DNA of 64,000 nucleotides from Martinezella dioscoreae (GCF_009176305.1 NZ_BLAJ01000001.1:496001-560000), one strand, 5' to 3'. Counted from the stretch's first letter, positions 41,246 to 51,231 are shown. The notes: generated by a model not told the origin, from the letters alone. Program-made: numbers and translations.

Positions 41246-42181
41246 ATGCAGCCTGCCTTGAAGAGAGACGCGCACCCGACCGCATCCGCGGTCACGACGC
41301 AATTGAAGGATATCCAGAAGACCTTGCCGCTCAGAGTGCTGTCGAAGGACGATTGGCAGCACTGGATCACGAAAGGCTATGTGATCGTGCGGCAGGCTGT
41401 GCCGGCTGCGAATGTCAAGCGGCTTGTCGAGCTTTTGTGGCGTTTTGACGAGAAGGATCCGAACGACCCCTCCACCTGGTATGCGCCACAGCGGCGCGAG
41501 CACAAGATGAAGGAGCTCAACAATACCGGCATGCTGGAGATCTATAATCACCAGTATCTCTGGGATAACCGAATGGAAAAGCGGATCTACGATGTCTTCG
41601 TCGACATCTGGGATCGCGAGGACCTTTGGGTCACCATCGATCGCGCCAATCTCAACCCGCCGAAGAAGGTGAAAGGCAACCCGAACGGCTTCATCCATTG
41701 GGATGTCGATACTTCGATCCGGCCGCTGCCGATCGGCGTTCAGGGTGTCCTGAGTCTGAAGAAACAGGATGGCGATGTCGGCGGATTCCAGTGCGTGCCG
41801 GAACTCTTCGAGCATTTCGAGGAATGGGAAAAGACGCAGCCGGCGGATCGCGATCCTATGCATCCTGACATGACGGGTCTCTCGGTCGCCAATATCGACA
41901 TGGAGCCCGGCGACCTGATGATCTTCAACTCGCTGCTCGCGCACGGCGTTCGTCCGAACCATTCGGAGAACCGCGTTCGCATGGCGCAATATATCTCCAT
42001 GCATCCGGCGGAATACGACAATATCGCCGAGCGCGAGGAACGGATCCGCCTGTGGAGGGAACTGGATTCCCCGAAGCGCGACGCCTTTCCGGGCGATCCT
42101 CGCGAATGGGAAAAGCACAATGCGACGACGGCCAAATTGACGCCGCTCGGTGAAAAGCTGTTGGGCCTCAAGCCTTGGTAA
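41246..42181 (+). CDS. Phytanoyl-CoA dioxygenase (PhyH) family protein
   Basis: 311 aa Fe(II)/2-oxoglutarate-dependent oxygenase. The metal triad candidates are HxD in GFIHWDVDTS and the distal His in SLLAHGVRPNHSENRVRMAQY, which also carries the 2-oxoglutarate Arg. The extended C-terminal tail is family-like. GGAGG lies six bases before the ATG at 41246. Divergent from an AraC regulator, so probably induced by its substrate, which is unknown. Confidence 0.87.
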   Translation: MQPALKRDAHPTASAVTTQLKDIQKTLPLRVLSKDDWQHWITKGYVIVRQAVPAANVKRLVELLWRFDEKDPNDPSTWYAPQRREHKMKELNNTGMLEIYNHQYLWDNRMEKRIYDVFVDIWDREDLWVTIDRANLNPPKKVKGNPNGFIHWDVDTSIRPLPIGVQGVLSLKKQDGDVGGFQCVPELFEHFEEWEKTQPADRDPMHPDMTGLSVANIDMEPGDLMIFNSLLAHGVRPNHSENRVRMAQYISMHPAEYDNIAEREERIRLWRELDSPKRDAFPGDPREWEKHNATTAKLTPLGEKLLGLKPW

Positions 42182-42210
42182 GCAGCGGAAGGCTGATTTT
42201 CTGAAAGACA

Positions 42211-42233
42211 TCGAGCGGCCTTGGGCCGCTCGA
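42211..42233. terminator. Hairpin terminator between convergent genes
   Basis: TCGAGCGGCC / GGCCGCTCGA with a 3-base loop, ten perfect pairs, placed between the dioxygenase and the histidine phosphatase ends. No long T-run follows on the + strand; the minus strand has TGTCTTTC. Confidence 0.55.
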
Positions 42234-42268
42234 AGCGTTTGTGGAGATTGGCGGGCAGGCGCAGGCCG

Positions 42269-42850
42269 TCAGATTTCGTTCCAGCGGCGGATGACCGGCT
42301 CGGTCAGATCATGCTCGTAGCCGAGCACGCTGATACTCGTGGTGTCGAGGATGAAATGCTCACCGCCCTCCGGCGGCAGGCCAACCCAGCGGGCGGCGAA
42401 GACCCGCAGGAAATGGGCGCTGGAAAAGATCAGGATAGAGCCTTCAATACCCCGAAGTTCCCCGATGATCCGATCGGCACGCGCGCCGACATCGGCGGCT
42501 GTTTCTCCATTCGGGCAGCCGTCGCGGAAGACTTGCCAGCCGGGACGTTCGGCAAGGATCGCCTTGGTGGTGATACCCTCATAGGCGCCGTAATCCCACT
42601 CCGCCAGATCCTCCTTGACGACGCGACGGTCGCCGAAGCCGGCCAGCGCGCAGGTGTTTTGTGCGCGCTGCGACGGGCTGGACCAGACGGCGGCGAAATC
42701 GATCTGGGGTAGGCGAGCGGCGAGCTTGCGGGCAGCTTCCTCGCCGGCAGCGGTCAGGGGAATATCGGTACGGCCGGTATGCCGGCCGGAGAGGCTCCAC
42801 TCCGTCTGTCCGTGGCGTACCAAATAGACTTCGGGATAGGCGCTGCTCAT
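42269..42850 (-). CDS. Histidine phosphatase family protein (phosphoglycerate mutase-like)
   Basis: 193 aa. The RHG catalytic motif is VYLVRHGQTEWSLSGRHTG, the second catalytic His is in SSAHFLRVFAARW, and the acidic proton donor lies near AEWDYGAYEG. The start at 42850 is chosen since AAGGAG lies seven bases upstream, inside a longer in-frame extension. The substrate of this group (SixA/CobC-like to broad phosphatases) cannot be deduced. Confidence 0.88.
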   Translation of the reverse strand: MSSAYPEVYLVRHGQTEWSLSGRHTGRTDIPLTAAGEEAARKLAARLPQIDFAAVWSSPSQRAQNTCALAGFGDRRVVKEDLAEWDYGAYEGITTKAILAERPGWQVFRDGCPNGETAADVGARADRIIGELRGIEGSILIFSSAHFLRVFAARWVGLPPEGGEHFILDTTSISVLGYEHDLTEPVIRRWNEI

Positions 42851-42981
42851 GCCGTTTCTCCTTTGCATTTGCCGTGCGAAATTCTTCGCATCTGCGAAAG
42901 CGTCTGTCGAGAGCTAAAGCGGATTGGCAGCTGACCCGACAACCCTCTGCGAATCCAAGCTCTTGCAGGAAGTTGTGAATC

Positions 42982-43188
42982 TCATCGTTTCACGGCGCGG
43001 CGAACGCTATAGAGCAGAATGGCGAGGCAGCCAACCAGCAGGAGAATCCCACCTGCGAGCGGCGGCATGGCGAGAAACTCCACCGCTCCGGCAATCACGA
43101 GAATGAGGATGAGGCAGAGTGTCGCGAGGCTGCCGTCATCGATGAACATGCCGATAAGCTCGGACAGGGCGATACGCAGGACATTCAT
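42982..43188 (-). CDS. Small two-helix membrane protein, coupled to COG4280 gene
   Basis: 68 aa with two hydrophobic helices (about 16-35 and 40-60; LATLCLILILVIAGAVEFLA, LAGGILLLVGCLAILLYSV) and a basic C-terminus VRRAVKR. The start ATG at 43188 overlaps the stop of the COG4280 gene (ATGA). No family is recognised. The coupling implies an accessory role to that membrane protein. Confidence 0.65.
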   Translation of the reverse strand: MNVLRIALSELIGMFIDDGSLATLCLILILVIAGAVEFLAMPPLAGGILLLVGCLAILLYSVRRAVKR

Positions 43189-43931
43189 TGGGCTGCCTTT
43201 GCTGTTGGATTGCCGCGCAGGCCGCGGATGATGGCGTAGGAGGCAAGCGAGACGATCGCGAAGATGGCGATCAAGGCGAGATCCTCGCCCGGCCAATGCG
43301 CGCCAATGCCTTCACCGGTCCAGAAGATGCCGAAGCTTGTCAGCATGAGGCCGACGACGAATTTGAGGGTGTTTTCTGGCACGGTGGCGAGCGGACGGTG
43401 GACCAACAACCCGATCAGCATGACGAGCACGAAGGCGGCGAGCGCACCGAGGCCGGCATAGAGTGTCAGGCCATGCGCGCCGCCGACGGCGATGACGATG
43501 AAGACCACTTCGACACCTTCGAGCAGCACCGCCTTGAAGGCGGCAAGGCCGGCGAGATAATCGGCGCGGCGATCGGCGGACTGCGCCTCTAATGCCGCCG
43601 TCTCCTTAGAGAAGGCCGCCTCCTCGTCGTGCAGGGCGATGACGCCGAGCGAGCGGAGAATGGCTTTGCGCAGCCAGCGCATGCCGAACAGAATGAGGAG
43701 AACGCCGACGACGAATTGCAAGATTTCGATCGGGATCAGCGCCAGCAGTGGTCCGAAGATGAGAACGAGAGCTGCCAGCACCGCAAGGGCAAGCGTGGCA
43801 CCCGTGAGCGCCGGGCGCCAGCTTCGTGTGACGCCGACAGCAAGGACGATGGTGAAGGCTTCGACGACTTCGACGAATGAGCCGAGGAACGACGCCGTCA
43901 CCGTAGATAGAATGGGTGTGAGGCTGTTCAT
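43185..43931 (-). CDS. COG4280 predicted membrane protein (possible cation transporter)
   Basis: 248 aa with about six to seven helices. Two repeats are visible: SFVEVVEAFTIVLAVGVTRS near 17-36 and LLEGVEVVFIVIAVGGAHG near 136-154, each with a conserved acidic E-x-x-E. Such an internal duplication with membrane glutamates resembles cation/Ca-Mn exchanger families (UPF0016-like), though the molecular role is unproven. A short charged loop (HDEEAAFSKETAALEAQSAD) separates the halves. Confidence 0.75.
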   Translation of the reverse strand: MNSLTPILSTVTASFLGSFVEVVEAFTIVLAVGVTRSWRPALTGATLALAVLAALVLIFGPLLALIPIEILQFVVGVLLILFGMRWLRKAILRSLGVIALHDEEAAFSKETAALEAQSADRRADYLAGLAAFKAVLLEGVEVVFIVIAVGGAHGLTLYAGLGALAAFVLVMLIGLLVHRPLATVPENTLKFVVGLMLTSFGIFWTGEGIGAHWPGEDLALIAIFAIVSLASYAIIRGLRGNPTAKAAQ

Positions 43932-44052
43932 GAGATGATTCCCAAAATTCGGTTAGGGCTTTGAGTGCACACGGTATTTTCCGGACTGCTGTTCCTCATG
44001 TGTCGAATGAACTCGCACGTGAGACACTCCGGCTTGGCGATCTGGTTACCAT

Positions 44053-44952
44053 TCACTTGCGTTTCCTCGTGCCGCGTTTGCTCCATGATTTATCAAGCGC
44101 GCCACGCAGCTGGCTGAGCTGATCGAGGCTATCGATGGCGGCGTCCTTCCTCTTGGCGGCTAGCGCGACGATCAGGGATTCAATCAGCACCATAGTACCA
44201 CCATGCATGGCGAGGTGGCCGGCATTGCCGCGCGGCACGGGTAGGATTTCAGTCACCTTGTCGGCAATCTGTAAGCCGAGATCATCGCTGATGAGGATGA
44301 CCGGCACCTCATACTTGCCGGCGTATTCCAGCAGCACTTCGACCTCACGATAGAGCGGGGCATAAGCCATCATCAGCACGACGTCGCCTTTGCTCATCCC
44401 AAGCAGACGGTCCGCCAGAGCAATGCCCGCCGCCGAGAGCGCATGGGTCGCCAGGCCGATGCGGTTGATCTGCAGGCTGGCATAATCCGCCATGGCGCCC
44501 GACGGGCCGATGCCGAAGACATGACGTCGGGCTGCCTTGGCAAGAATATCGACACAGCGTTCGAAGCTTGCGGCAAATTCCTCGCGTCGCAGAACATCCA
44601 AAGCCTGCTCGTGCATACCGATGACATGGTGAAGCGCATCGCCGGCCTGGCTGCCGGTTTCAGCCAGCGTGCGTTGCATCCGCATTCCGGGTGACGGCGT
44701 TCCCGTCAGCTCTTCAAGCAGGGCGGCCCGCAACATCGACAGGCTTTCGAAGCCGAGCGCGCGAGCGGTGCGGACGACCGTCGCGTCGCTGCTGCCGGCG
44801 AGCTGCGCGATCTGGGCGGCCGAATTCAACAGTGCGACCTGCTTCTGATCGACGAAGAAACGGGCGATGCGTTGCTCGGCCGGTGCCAGCGTTTCCATCA
44901 CATCGAGAACGCGGTCTTCGAAAGTGCGAGGTTTCCGTGTCGCTTCTGCCAT
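44053..44952 (-). CDS. RpiR/MurR family transcriptional regulator
   Basis: 299 aa from 44952. The N-terminal HTH (about 8-80; LAPAEQRIARFFVDQ, AQLAGSSDATVVRTARALGF) and the C-terminal SIS sugar-phosphate-binding domain (about 130-270; RHVFGIGPSGAMADYASLQ, VLMMAYAPLYREV) are clear. A near-perfect 14-bp inverted repeat precedes the ATG, which suggests autoregulation. Whether it controls neighbouring metabolism genes is unknown; no sugar gene is adjacent. Confidence 0.9.
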   Translation of the reverse strand: MAEATRKPRTFEDRVLDVMETLAPAEQRIARFFVDQKQVALLNSAAQIAQLAGSSDATVVRTARALGFESLSMLRAALLEELTGTPSPGMRMQRTLAETGSQAGDALHHVIGMHEQALDVLRREEFAASFERCVDILAKAARRHVFGIGPSGAMADYASLQINRIGLATHALSAAGIALADRLLGMSKGDVVLMMAYAPLYREVEVLLEYAGKYEVPVILISDDLGLQIADKVTEILPVPRGNAGHLAMHGGTMVLIESLIVALAAKRKDAAIDSLDQLSQLRGALDKSWSKRGTRKRK

Positions 44953-44962
44953 CGGATACTTT

Positions 44963-45004
44963 GTAGTGAATGCTACCAATTACATTATCTGTAGCATTTA
45001 CTGC
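44963..45004. promoter_or_regulatory. Operator-like inverted repeat upstream of rpiR-type gene
   Basis: GTAGTGAATGCTAC (44963-44976) and GTAGCATTTACTGC (44991-45004) are inverted copies matching at 12 of 14 positions, separated by 14 A/T-rich bases, 11 bases upstream of the rpiR-type ATG. The first half is itself a GTAG/CTAC palindrome. Confidence 0.55.
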
Positions 45005-45025
45005 AAAAGAATGACAGCGCAAAAC

Positions 45026-45062
45026 AAAGGGCGCTTCGCACCGTTGCAAAGCGCCCTTTTTG
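45026..45062. terminator. Bidirectional terminator
   Basis: AAAGGGCGCTT / AAGCGCCCTTT, 11 pairs over an 11- to 12-base loop, T-runs on both sides (TTTTT rightward, TTTGTTTT leftward). It ends the leftward LLM monooxygenase transcript ahead of the rpiR-type promoter region. Confidence 0.8.
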
Positions 45063-45097
45063 ATCGCGTAGAAAGGCAAGCGCGGAGCAGGCTGCAA

Positions 45098-46135
<1,038 letters not shown>

Positions 46136-46349
46136 GATTTTTCCTGTCATGTGTCGAAATGATAATGTTGAGACAGCATGTAGTGCCGCTCCCGACCATC
46201 CACTACCCGGAAAGTTTCGGCTGAAATCTTCGAAGAATTCGATATGCCGATGGTAATAGGCGATATTCGGCAATACCGGCGTTGCGATCGGTGGCAGTCA
46301 CGCCAATATTAGCTTCGACCTGAGCGCAGTTGGATTAAGGAGGAAACAT

Positions 46350-46727
46350 ATGGTCGCACTGAAAAAGGTGAACCTTACCAAAGCCTTTGCAGCCTTCGAT
46401 GAGACTTGGAGTCCGCGCATCGGCGGTGATATCAACGATTTCCAGGTCAAGCTCACCAAGCTGGAAGGTGCATTCCATTGGCACCATCATGAGGAAGAGG
46501 ATGAGCTCTTTCTGGTCGTCAAAGGCACGCTGCGCATGAAGCTGCGCGAGGAAAACGGCGGCGATATCGTCCTTGGCCCTGGCGAATACATCATCGTTCC
46601 GCATGGGGTGGAGCATTGTCCGGTCGCCGAGCCGACCTGCGAAGTCGTGCTGTTCGAGCGCAATACGACGCTCAATACCGGCAATGTCGAAAACGAGCGG
46701 ACGATCCGCGCGCCCAAGCATCTTTAA
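46350..46727 (+). CDS. Cupin domain protein
   Basis: 125 aa single-domain cupin. Metal-site motif 1 is HWHHHEEEDELFLVVKGTLRM and motif 2 is PGEYIIVPHGVEHCPVA, with three His plus Glu available for metal. AAGGAGG precedes the ATG. Function unknown; such stand-alone cupins are often isomerases, dioxygenases or binding proteins. Confidence 0.87.
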   Translation: MVALKKVNLTKAFAAFDETWSPRIGGDINDFQVKLTKLEGAFHWHHHEEEDELFLVVKGTLRMKLREENGGDIVLGPGEYIIVPHGVEHCPVAEPTCEVVLFERNTTLNTGNVENERTIRAPKHL

Positions 46728-46784
46728 ACGATCCCGATGGTCCGGCCGCCCGTCAAAAAGGGCTGCCGGACATTGCCCAGTCCA

Positions 46785-48446
46785 TCAGTTCAGCGCCAGC
46801 TTGTTCGACGGCGTGCGACAGGCCGCGAAAACATCCAGCTTCGGATCATAGACCTTCGTCGAGACGTCCGTCATGCCGAGAACGCTGTGGAAGATGTTGT
46901 CCTGAGAGTAGGTGCCCTCGGCGGCCTGCTTGGCTAGGCAGGCCATGTCGAAACCGGCGGTCTTGGCGAGATCGTCGGCCATCCATACCAGCATCGGCAC
47001 ATGCGTCTGCTGTGAAGGAGCGATGAAATAGGGCGTGCCGTGCAGATAGATGCCATTTTCACCGAGCGACTCGCCGTGATCGGAGAAATAGAGCACGGAG
47101 CCGGATATCGAGTCGGAGCGCTGCTTCAGCTTGTCGATCACCATGGCGACGATGTGATCCGTATAGAGGATCGTATTGTCATAGGCGTTGGTGATTTCCT
47201 CCTGTGAGCAGGAGCTGAAGTCGTTGGAGCGGCAATCCGGCCGGAACCGGCGGAATTCTTCCGTGTAGCGCTGATAGTAGGCGGGGCCGTGACTGCCGAG
47301 CTGGTGCAGCACCAGCACGCTGTCGCCCTTCACCTTGTCCAGCCAGCCGTCGACCTTGTCGACGAGGATCTCGTCCTTGCATTCGCCGTCCTGGCAGAAG
47401 CGCGGATCCGCAGAGTGCGGCAGAAAGGTGTAGGAAACGCGATCGGTGACGTTGTAGCTGCCCGTGTCATTGTCGAGCCAGGTTACGTCGACCTTGGCAT
47501 GGGTCAGGACATCGAGCAGGTTTTCCGTCTCTAGCCCCTTGCGATGGCTGTATTGTTGGCGCGTGTAGACCGAGAAGAGGCAGGGTATGGAGGTTGCTGT
47601 CGCCGTACCGCAGCTGGTGGTATTGGGGAAGTAGACGACATTGCGCTTTGCCAGTTCCGGATTGGTCATCTTGGCATAGCCGCCGAGCGAGAAGTTCTGC
47701 GCACGCGCCGTTTCCCCGGCCACGATGATCGTGACGCGCGGCTTGCCCTTGTCGACGACGCCGATCCTATGGGCGTCCGTGCCCAATGGCTGTGCGACGA
47801 CGTTTGCGTTTCTTTGCGTATCTATGACGTAACGCACCGCGCTTGTGATCGGCATCACCGGATTGAGGGTATCCATCAGGTCGCGATGAGCGCGGCCGAC
47901 GCCAGCATAAGTCTTATAGAAGGTCGTCCCGGCGATGACGAAGATCGCCGAGCAGGCGAGGATGACGGCGGTATTGTAGGCGAGTTTCTTGAAGATCGGG
48001 CGATGGACGATCCGGACCCATGCGACGACAAGCGACGGCAAGATGCCTGTCAGCAAAACATAGGTGATGAAGCGCGTCGTAATCAGATGGCCGCTTTCCG
48101 CGCCTGTCGAAACAGCCGCATTGCGGATCATCTCCTTGTCGATGATGACGCCGAACTGGTCGTTGAACCAGGACGATACCGATGCCACCAGAATGAAGAA
48201 GATCAGGACCGGCTTCGTGACGTATTTGGCGGAGAAGAGCGTGAAGAGCGCCATGATGGCTGCGGAAATACCGATGACGAAGGCGGCAAAAGCGGCCGGG
48301 TCAGCGATAAAATAGCCATAGGACTTCGTCCAGAACATCTTGTTTGTCACAAGAAGTACATAAAGCGTGGCTATAAGGCACAGTGTGACACTGCCGATTG
48401 CTGGCCGGAATATCTGTCGGCCAGATGATGCGTTTTCGCTGGTCAA
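46785..48446 (-). CDS. Phosphoethanolamine transferase (EptA/PmrC family)
   Basis: 553 aa inner-membrane enzyme that adds phosphoethanolamine to lipid A or another glycolipid, lowering negative charge. Five N-terminal helices (to about residue 180) are followed by a periplasmic sulfatase-fold domain. Its metal/nucleophile motifs are IVAGETARAQNFSLGGY, NTTSCGTATATSIPCLFS (catalytic Thr after NTTSC) and VLYFSDHGESLGENGIYLHG. Periplasmic cysteines occur in pairs as in EptA. The adjacent receiver protein and PAP2 phosphatase support an envelope-modification cluster. Confidence 0.9.
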   Translation of the reverse strand: MTSENASSGRQIFRPAIGSVTLCLIATLYVLLVTNKMFWTKSYGYFIADPAAFAAFVIGISAAIMALFTLFSAKYVTKPVLIFFILVASVSSWFNDQFGVIIDKEMIRNAAVSTGAESGHLITTRFITYVLLTGILPSLVVAWVRIVHRPIFKKLAYNTAVILACSAIFVIAGTTFYKTYAGVGRAHRDLMDTLNPVMPITSAVRYVIDTQRNANVVAQPLGTDAHRIGVVDKGKPRVTIIVAGETARAQNFSLGGYAKMTNPELAKRNVVYFPNTTSCGTATATSIPCLFSVYTRQQYSHRKGLETENLLDVLTHAKVDVTWLDNDTGSYNVTDRVSYTFLPHSADPRFCQDGECKDEILVDKVDGWLDKVKGDSVLVLHQLGSHGPAYYQRYTEEFRRFRPDCRSNDFSSCSQEEITNAYDNTILYTDHIVAMVIDKLKQRSDSISGSVLYFSDHGESLGENGIYLHGTPYFIAPSQQTHVPMLVWMADDLAKTAGFDMACLAKQAAEGTYSQDNIFHSVLGMTDVSTKVYDPKLDVFAACRTPSNKLALN

Positions 48447-48695
48447 TGGTTGTCTCCGAGGCGTGGGCTATCGGCGGGGTGCCTGTAAACCCATCACTGC
48501 AGGATGGCGCTTTGGCTGTTGAAGCCGGCCACCATGGTTACCAATCCTGACATTTACCTGAATGACAAGCTTTTGTGCAGGGCTATTTCGGACCTGATTC
48601 CGATTGTCGTCTTTTTTGCCGGCTTCATATCCGGAGTTCAGGTCGCCGTCAGAAATAGGCATCATAGCTGCTTGATTGCAACTGGGGATGCAATC

Positions 48696-49082
48696 GTGCG
48701 GCTTCTATTGGTCGAAGACAATATACTCATAGGCAATGCCGTACAGGATCATCTGCGTGCGGAGGGGTGGTCGGTCGACTGGTCCATGGATTTGGAATCC
48801 GCCAGGGGGGCCGTCGCGGCCGAAGCCCACGACGTGATGCTACTTGATCTTCGCTTGCCCGATGGCAGCGGCCTCGATCTGCTCAAGCTCATGGAAGCGC
48901 GCGGGGAAACGACCCCAGTCATTGTCATGTCGGCCTATGATCAGCTGTCGGACCAGATGACGGCCATGAATATCGGTGCCGTCGACTATCTCGTGAAGCC
49001 TTTTGCGCTAAGCGAGATGGCGGTTCGCGTACGCAAGGCGGCAAGACGCCGCCGCTTGATCCGCATGCGCAACGCTGGCTGA
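48696..49082 (+). CDS. Receiver-only response regulator (OmpR-type receiver without output domain)
   Basis: 128 aa from a GTG at 48696. Receiver domain with acidic pocket E7/D8, phospho-acceptor D51 in VMLLDLRLPDGSG, Ser in VIVMSAYD and K101 in YLVKPF. It stops after a very basic tail (RKAARRRRLIRMRNAG) just where the winged-helix output of PmrA/BasR-type regulators would begin. No frameshifted output domain follows, as the PAP2 gene end is 11 bases away. No cognate kinase is in the window. An upstream in-frame ATG at 48504 would add 64 residues with a hydrophobic stretch but without receiver homology. Confidence 0.75.
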   Translation: MRLLLVEDNILIGNAVQDHLRAEGWSVDWSMDLESARGAVAAEAHDVMLLDLRLPDGSGLDLLKLMEARGETTPVIVMSAYDQLSDQMTAMNIGAVDYLVKPFALSEMAVRVRKAARRRRLIRMRNAG

Positions 49083-49093
49083 GCCGACGGCTT

Positions 49094-49861
49094 TCAGGGC
49101 CGGGCTGTCGTTCCCGACCGCAGGAGATCGAGCACAGCGATGGTTGCGGCAAAGACCACCAACGACAAGAGCCAGCCCAGGACCGCGTCGGACAGATAGT
49201 GGGCTCCGGTCATCACGCGCATGATCGGCATCATGATCGAGACGGCAGCCAGGGGAATGCCGAGCGGAAAACGCAGGCGCGGCGGCAGCAGCAAGACGAG
49301 GCAAAGCAGCCAGCCGGCAGACGACGCCTCGCCGGAGACGAAAGAGCAATTTCCAAGACACCGGCCGGCAAACGAGCCTGCCTGGACAAAATCCAGCGAG
49401 CCGCCGAAAAGATCCGTGCTGCGCGGTCTCGGCCTGCCGCTGTAGCTCTTAAGCAGCGTGTTGACGATGAGGCCGCAGCCGATGACAAGCGATATCAGTG
49501 CAGCGATGTACCGATCCGTTTTCAGCGTCCGCCAGCCTGCACCGAATTTGCGCCAGGACGAGATTAGGTTGGCAATCAGGACGACGACGGCGATATAGGG
49601 CAGGGTGAGCGTCACATCTCGCACGATCTCGAAGATACGGTTCTTGGCCAGCGCAAAGGCGCCGCAGACTTCACCCGGAATGACGGCGGATGCGCAGGGC
49701 GTAGCAGTGAAGACACTCTTCGCGACGACGAGATCGATATTGGGAAATCGATAGAAGACGAACAGCAGCACCCACCAGAGCGCGAAGAGCGCGAGAAACA
49801 CAAAAAAGGATCTGCTGACAGGAGCGGTCCGTTTTGTGTAAGCAATGGAGTTGTCGTACAT
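49094..49861 (-). CDS. PAP2 superfamily lipid phosphatase (LpxE/LpxF-like)
   Basis: 255 aa with about six helices. PAP2 motifs: KSYSGRPRPRSTD (C1), NCSFVSGEASSAGW (C2, with SGE in place of SGH) and RVMTGAHYLSDAVLG (C3, catalytic His/Asp). The SGEAS variant and the setting beside eptA suggest a lipid A 1- or 4'-phosphatase of the LpxE/LpxF kind known in Rhizobium. Which phosphate is removed cannot be told. The ATG at 49861 is chosen over an upstream TTG. Convergent with the receiver gene. Confidence 0.82.
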   Translation of the reverse strand: MYDNSIAYTKRTAPVSRSFFVFLALFALWWVLLFVFYRFPNIDLVVAKSVFTATPCASAVIPGEVCGAFALAKNRIFEIVRDVTLTLPYIAVVVLIANLISSWRKFGAGWRTLKTDRYIAALISLVIGCGLIVNTLLKSYSGRPRPRSTDLFGGSLDFVQAGSFAGRCLGNCSFVSGEASSAGWLLCLVLLLPPRLRFPLGIPLAAVSIMMPIMRVMTGAHYLSDAVLGWLLSLVVFAATIAVLDLLRSGTTARP

Positions 49862-50070
49862 CGTAGACGCTGGCCACTGTCTGAACAGGTTCAAAACAAG
49901 TGCCCGTTCGCGTTGTGCAAACGCCCAAAGGCCACTATCGGGCGTCTTTTATGACAGAAGCCTGACAGTAACCTGAAAGATCAAACGGTTAAGAAAGTCT
50001 CTTGAGGCTCGGTAGCCCGCTAAAGCGACTGCAGCGGTTGACGGTGCCTTTCTCTATTGTGTGCGGTGAG

Positions 50071-50448
50071 TTATTCGCCGGTCTTGAAATAGGCTTCCAG
50101 CCGGTAACCATCGGGATCGATAACGAAGGCTGCATAGTAGAACTGGCTGTAGTCGGGCCGGATGCCCGGCTTGCCATTGTCTTCGCCGCCATTGGCGATG
50201 CCGGCGGCATGAAAGGCGTCGACGGCTGCCTGGCTTGGCGCCACGAAACAGAAATGCAGGCCGGAACCGCGATCGGCGGGAACGGGACGTTCCACCTCAC
50301 TGACCCAGAACTGGGCACGCTCCGCCCCATATCCAACCGTGCCATCGAAGTTGGTGACGCGCTCGTAGCCAAGCGGAGAAAGGGCTGCGTCATAAAATTT
50401 CTGCGCCCGCGTCAGGTCTTTGACGCCGATCGAAATATGGTCGAACAT
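50071..50448 (-). CDS. VOC family (glyoxalase/bleomycin resistance fold) protein
   Basis: 125 aa. The beta-alpha-beta-beta-beta repeats begin MFDHISIGVKDLTRAQKFYD and end YYAAFVIDPDGYRLEAYF, with metal-site candidates His4, Glu and the C-terminal Glu. An AGGAG lies upstream of the ATG at 50448. Stand-alone members are lyases or dioxygenases or bind drugs; no substrate is suggested here. Confidence 0.87.
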   Translation of the reverse strand: MFDHISIGVKDLTRAQKFYDAALSPLGYERVTNFDGTVGYGAERAQFWVSEVERPVPADRGSGLHFCFVAPSQAAVDAFHAAGIANGGEDNGKPGIRPDYSQFYYAAFVIDPDGYRLEAYFKTGE

Positions 50449-50807
50449 GAAAACGAGCTCCTGCCGTGTTGTCTGCAGAGCTTTGCGGAAGGTACGCCCT
50501 GGAGAAGCGCCGGCTTTCGAAAGTCCGCAGGTCGAATTCGTCTCACCATCTTGCAACGGTCATGGGAAGTCAACAAAACGAAGCGATGGGCCGTCCAGTC
50601 GCTTGCCCCGGGTGTTTCGTCTACAAATGGTCGAAGGATGCCGCTCCCGGTGAGATCAGCGGATTGGGAGGGGGATTTTTCGATGCTCGGCCGCGATGCG
50701 AATTTTTCAAAACGACTGTCGATTTCCGGAGAGCAGCTTCGTCGTCAATATGAGCGAGTTTATTGAGCGGCAATGGTGCCGGCGCCTCGCTTCCGGAGGA
50801 CATTTCC
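50449..50807. other. Intergenic region with ECF42-type promoter
   Basis: These 359 bases between the divergent VOC and DGPF genes contain no supported gene; the reading frames present look like chance. The right part carries the ECF42-like promoter at 50717-50743. Nothing else was recognised. Confidence 0.5.
50717..50743 (+). promoter_or_regulatory. ECF42-type promoter of the DGPF-sigma unit
   Basis: TGTCGA (50717-50722), 17 bases, CGTC (50740-50743), about 60 bases before the DGPF gene. As I recall, ECF42 sigma factors recognise TGTCGA in the -35 and CG(A/T)C in the -10 region, so the sigma factor encoded downstream probably drives its own operon. Confidence 0.6.
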
Positions 50808-51200
50808 ATGCGTTTCATGTCTATCGTCACATCCACCGATTTCATGCATCCGACGCCGGAGCTTGCCGAGGCCATGCACAAGCTCGCCGATCGGGAAATC
50901 AAGGCCGGCCGCATGATCGATACGGCGGGACTGATGCCTCTTGCGACGGGCGCCCGCGTCACGATCAAGGATTGCAAGCTGAGTGTCGTCGACGGTCCCT
51001 TCGTGGAGGCCAAGGAGGTCATCGGCGGTTATGCCATCTTCGAACTGCAGAGCAAGGAGGAGGCCGTGGCACTGGCAGTCGAGTTCATGCAATTGCACAG
51101 GGATTTTATGCCCGGTTGGGAAGGCACATGTGAGGTGCGCGCCTACTTCGAGCCAAATGCCGAAGGTGTATGTGACCCGCTCGCCGAAGCAACGGCATGA
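50808..51200 (+). CDS. DGPF/YCII-related protein, ECF42 partner
   Basis: 130 aa dimeric alpha-beta barrel. VDGPFVEAKEVIGGYAIFE contains the DGPF signature that names the family, and the fold is YCII/PhnB-like. Such proteins are encoded beside ECF42 sigma factors in many phyla; their role (enzyme or sensor) is unsettled. GGAGGA is six bases ahead of the ATG at 50808. The sigma gene follows after 31 bases. Confidence 0.87.
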   Translation: MRFMSIVTSTDFMHPTPELAEAMHKLADREIKAGRMIDTAGLMPLATGARVTIKDCKLSVVDGPFVEAKEVIGGYAIFELQSKEEAVALAVEFMQLHRDFMPGWEGTCEVRAYFEPNAEGVCDPLAEATA

Positions 51201-51231
51201 TGCTTTCGGTTCGTGACCGGGGCGGGCGGCC

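Noticed and set aside
48504..48695. 64-residue N-terminal extension of the receiver protein
   Set aside because: Receiver domains begin at the VRLLLVEDN segment; the extension lacks homology and a GTG start fits.
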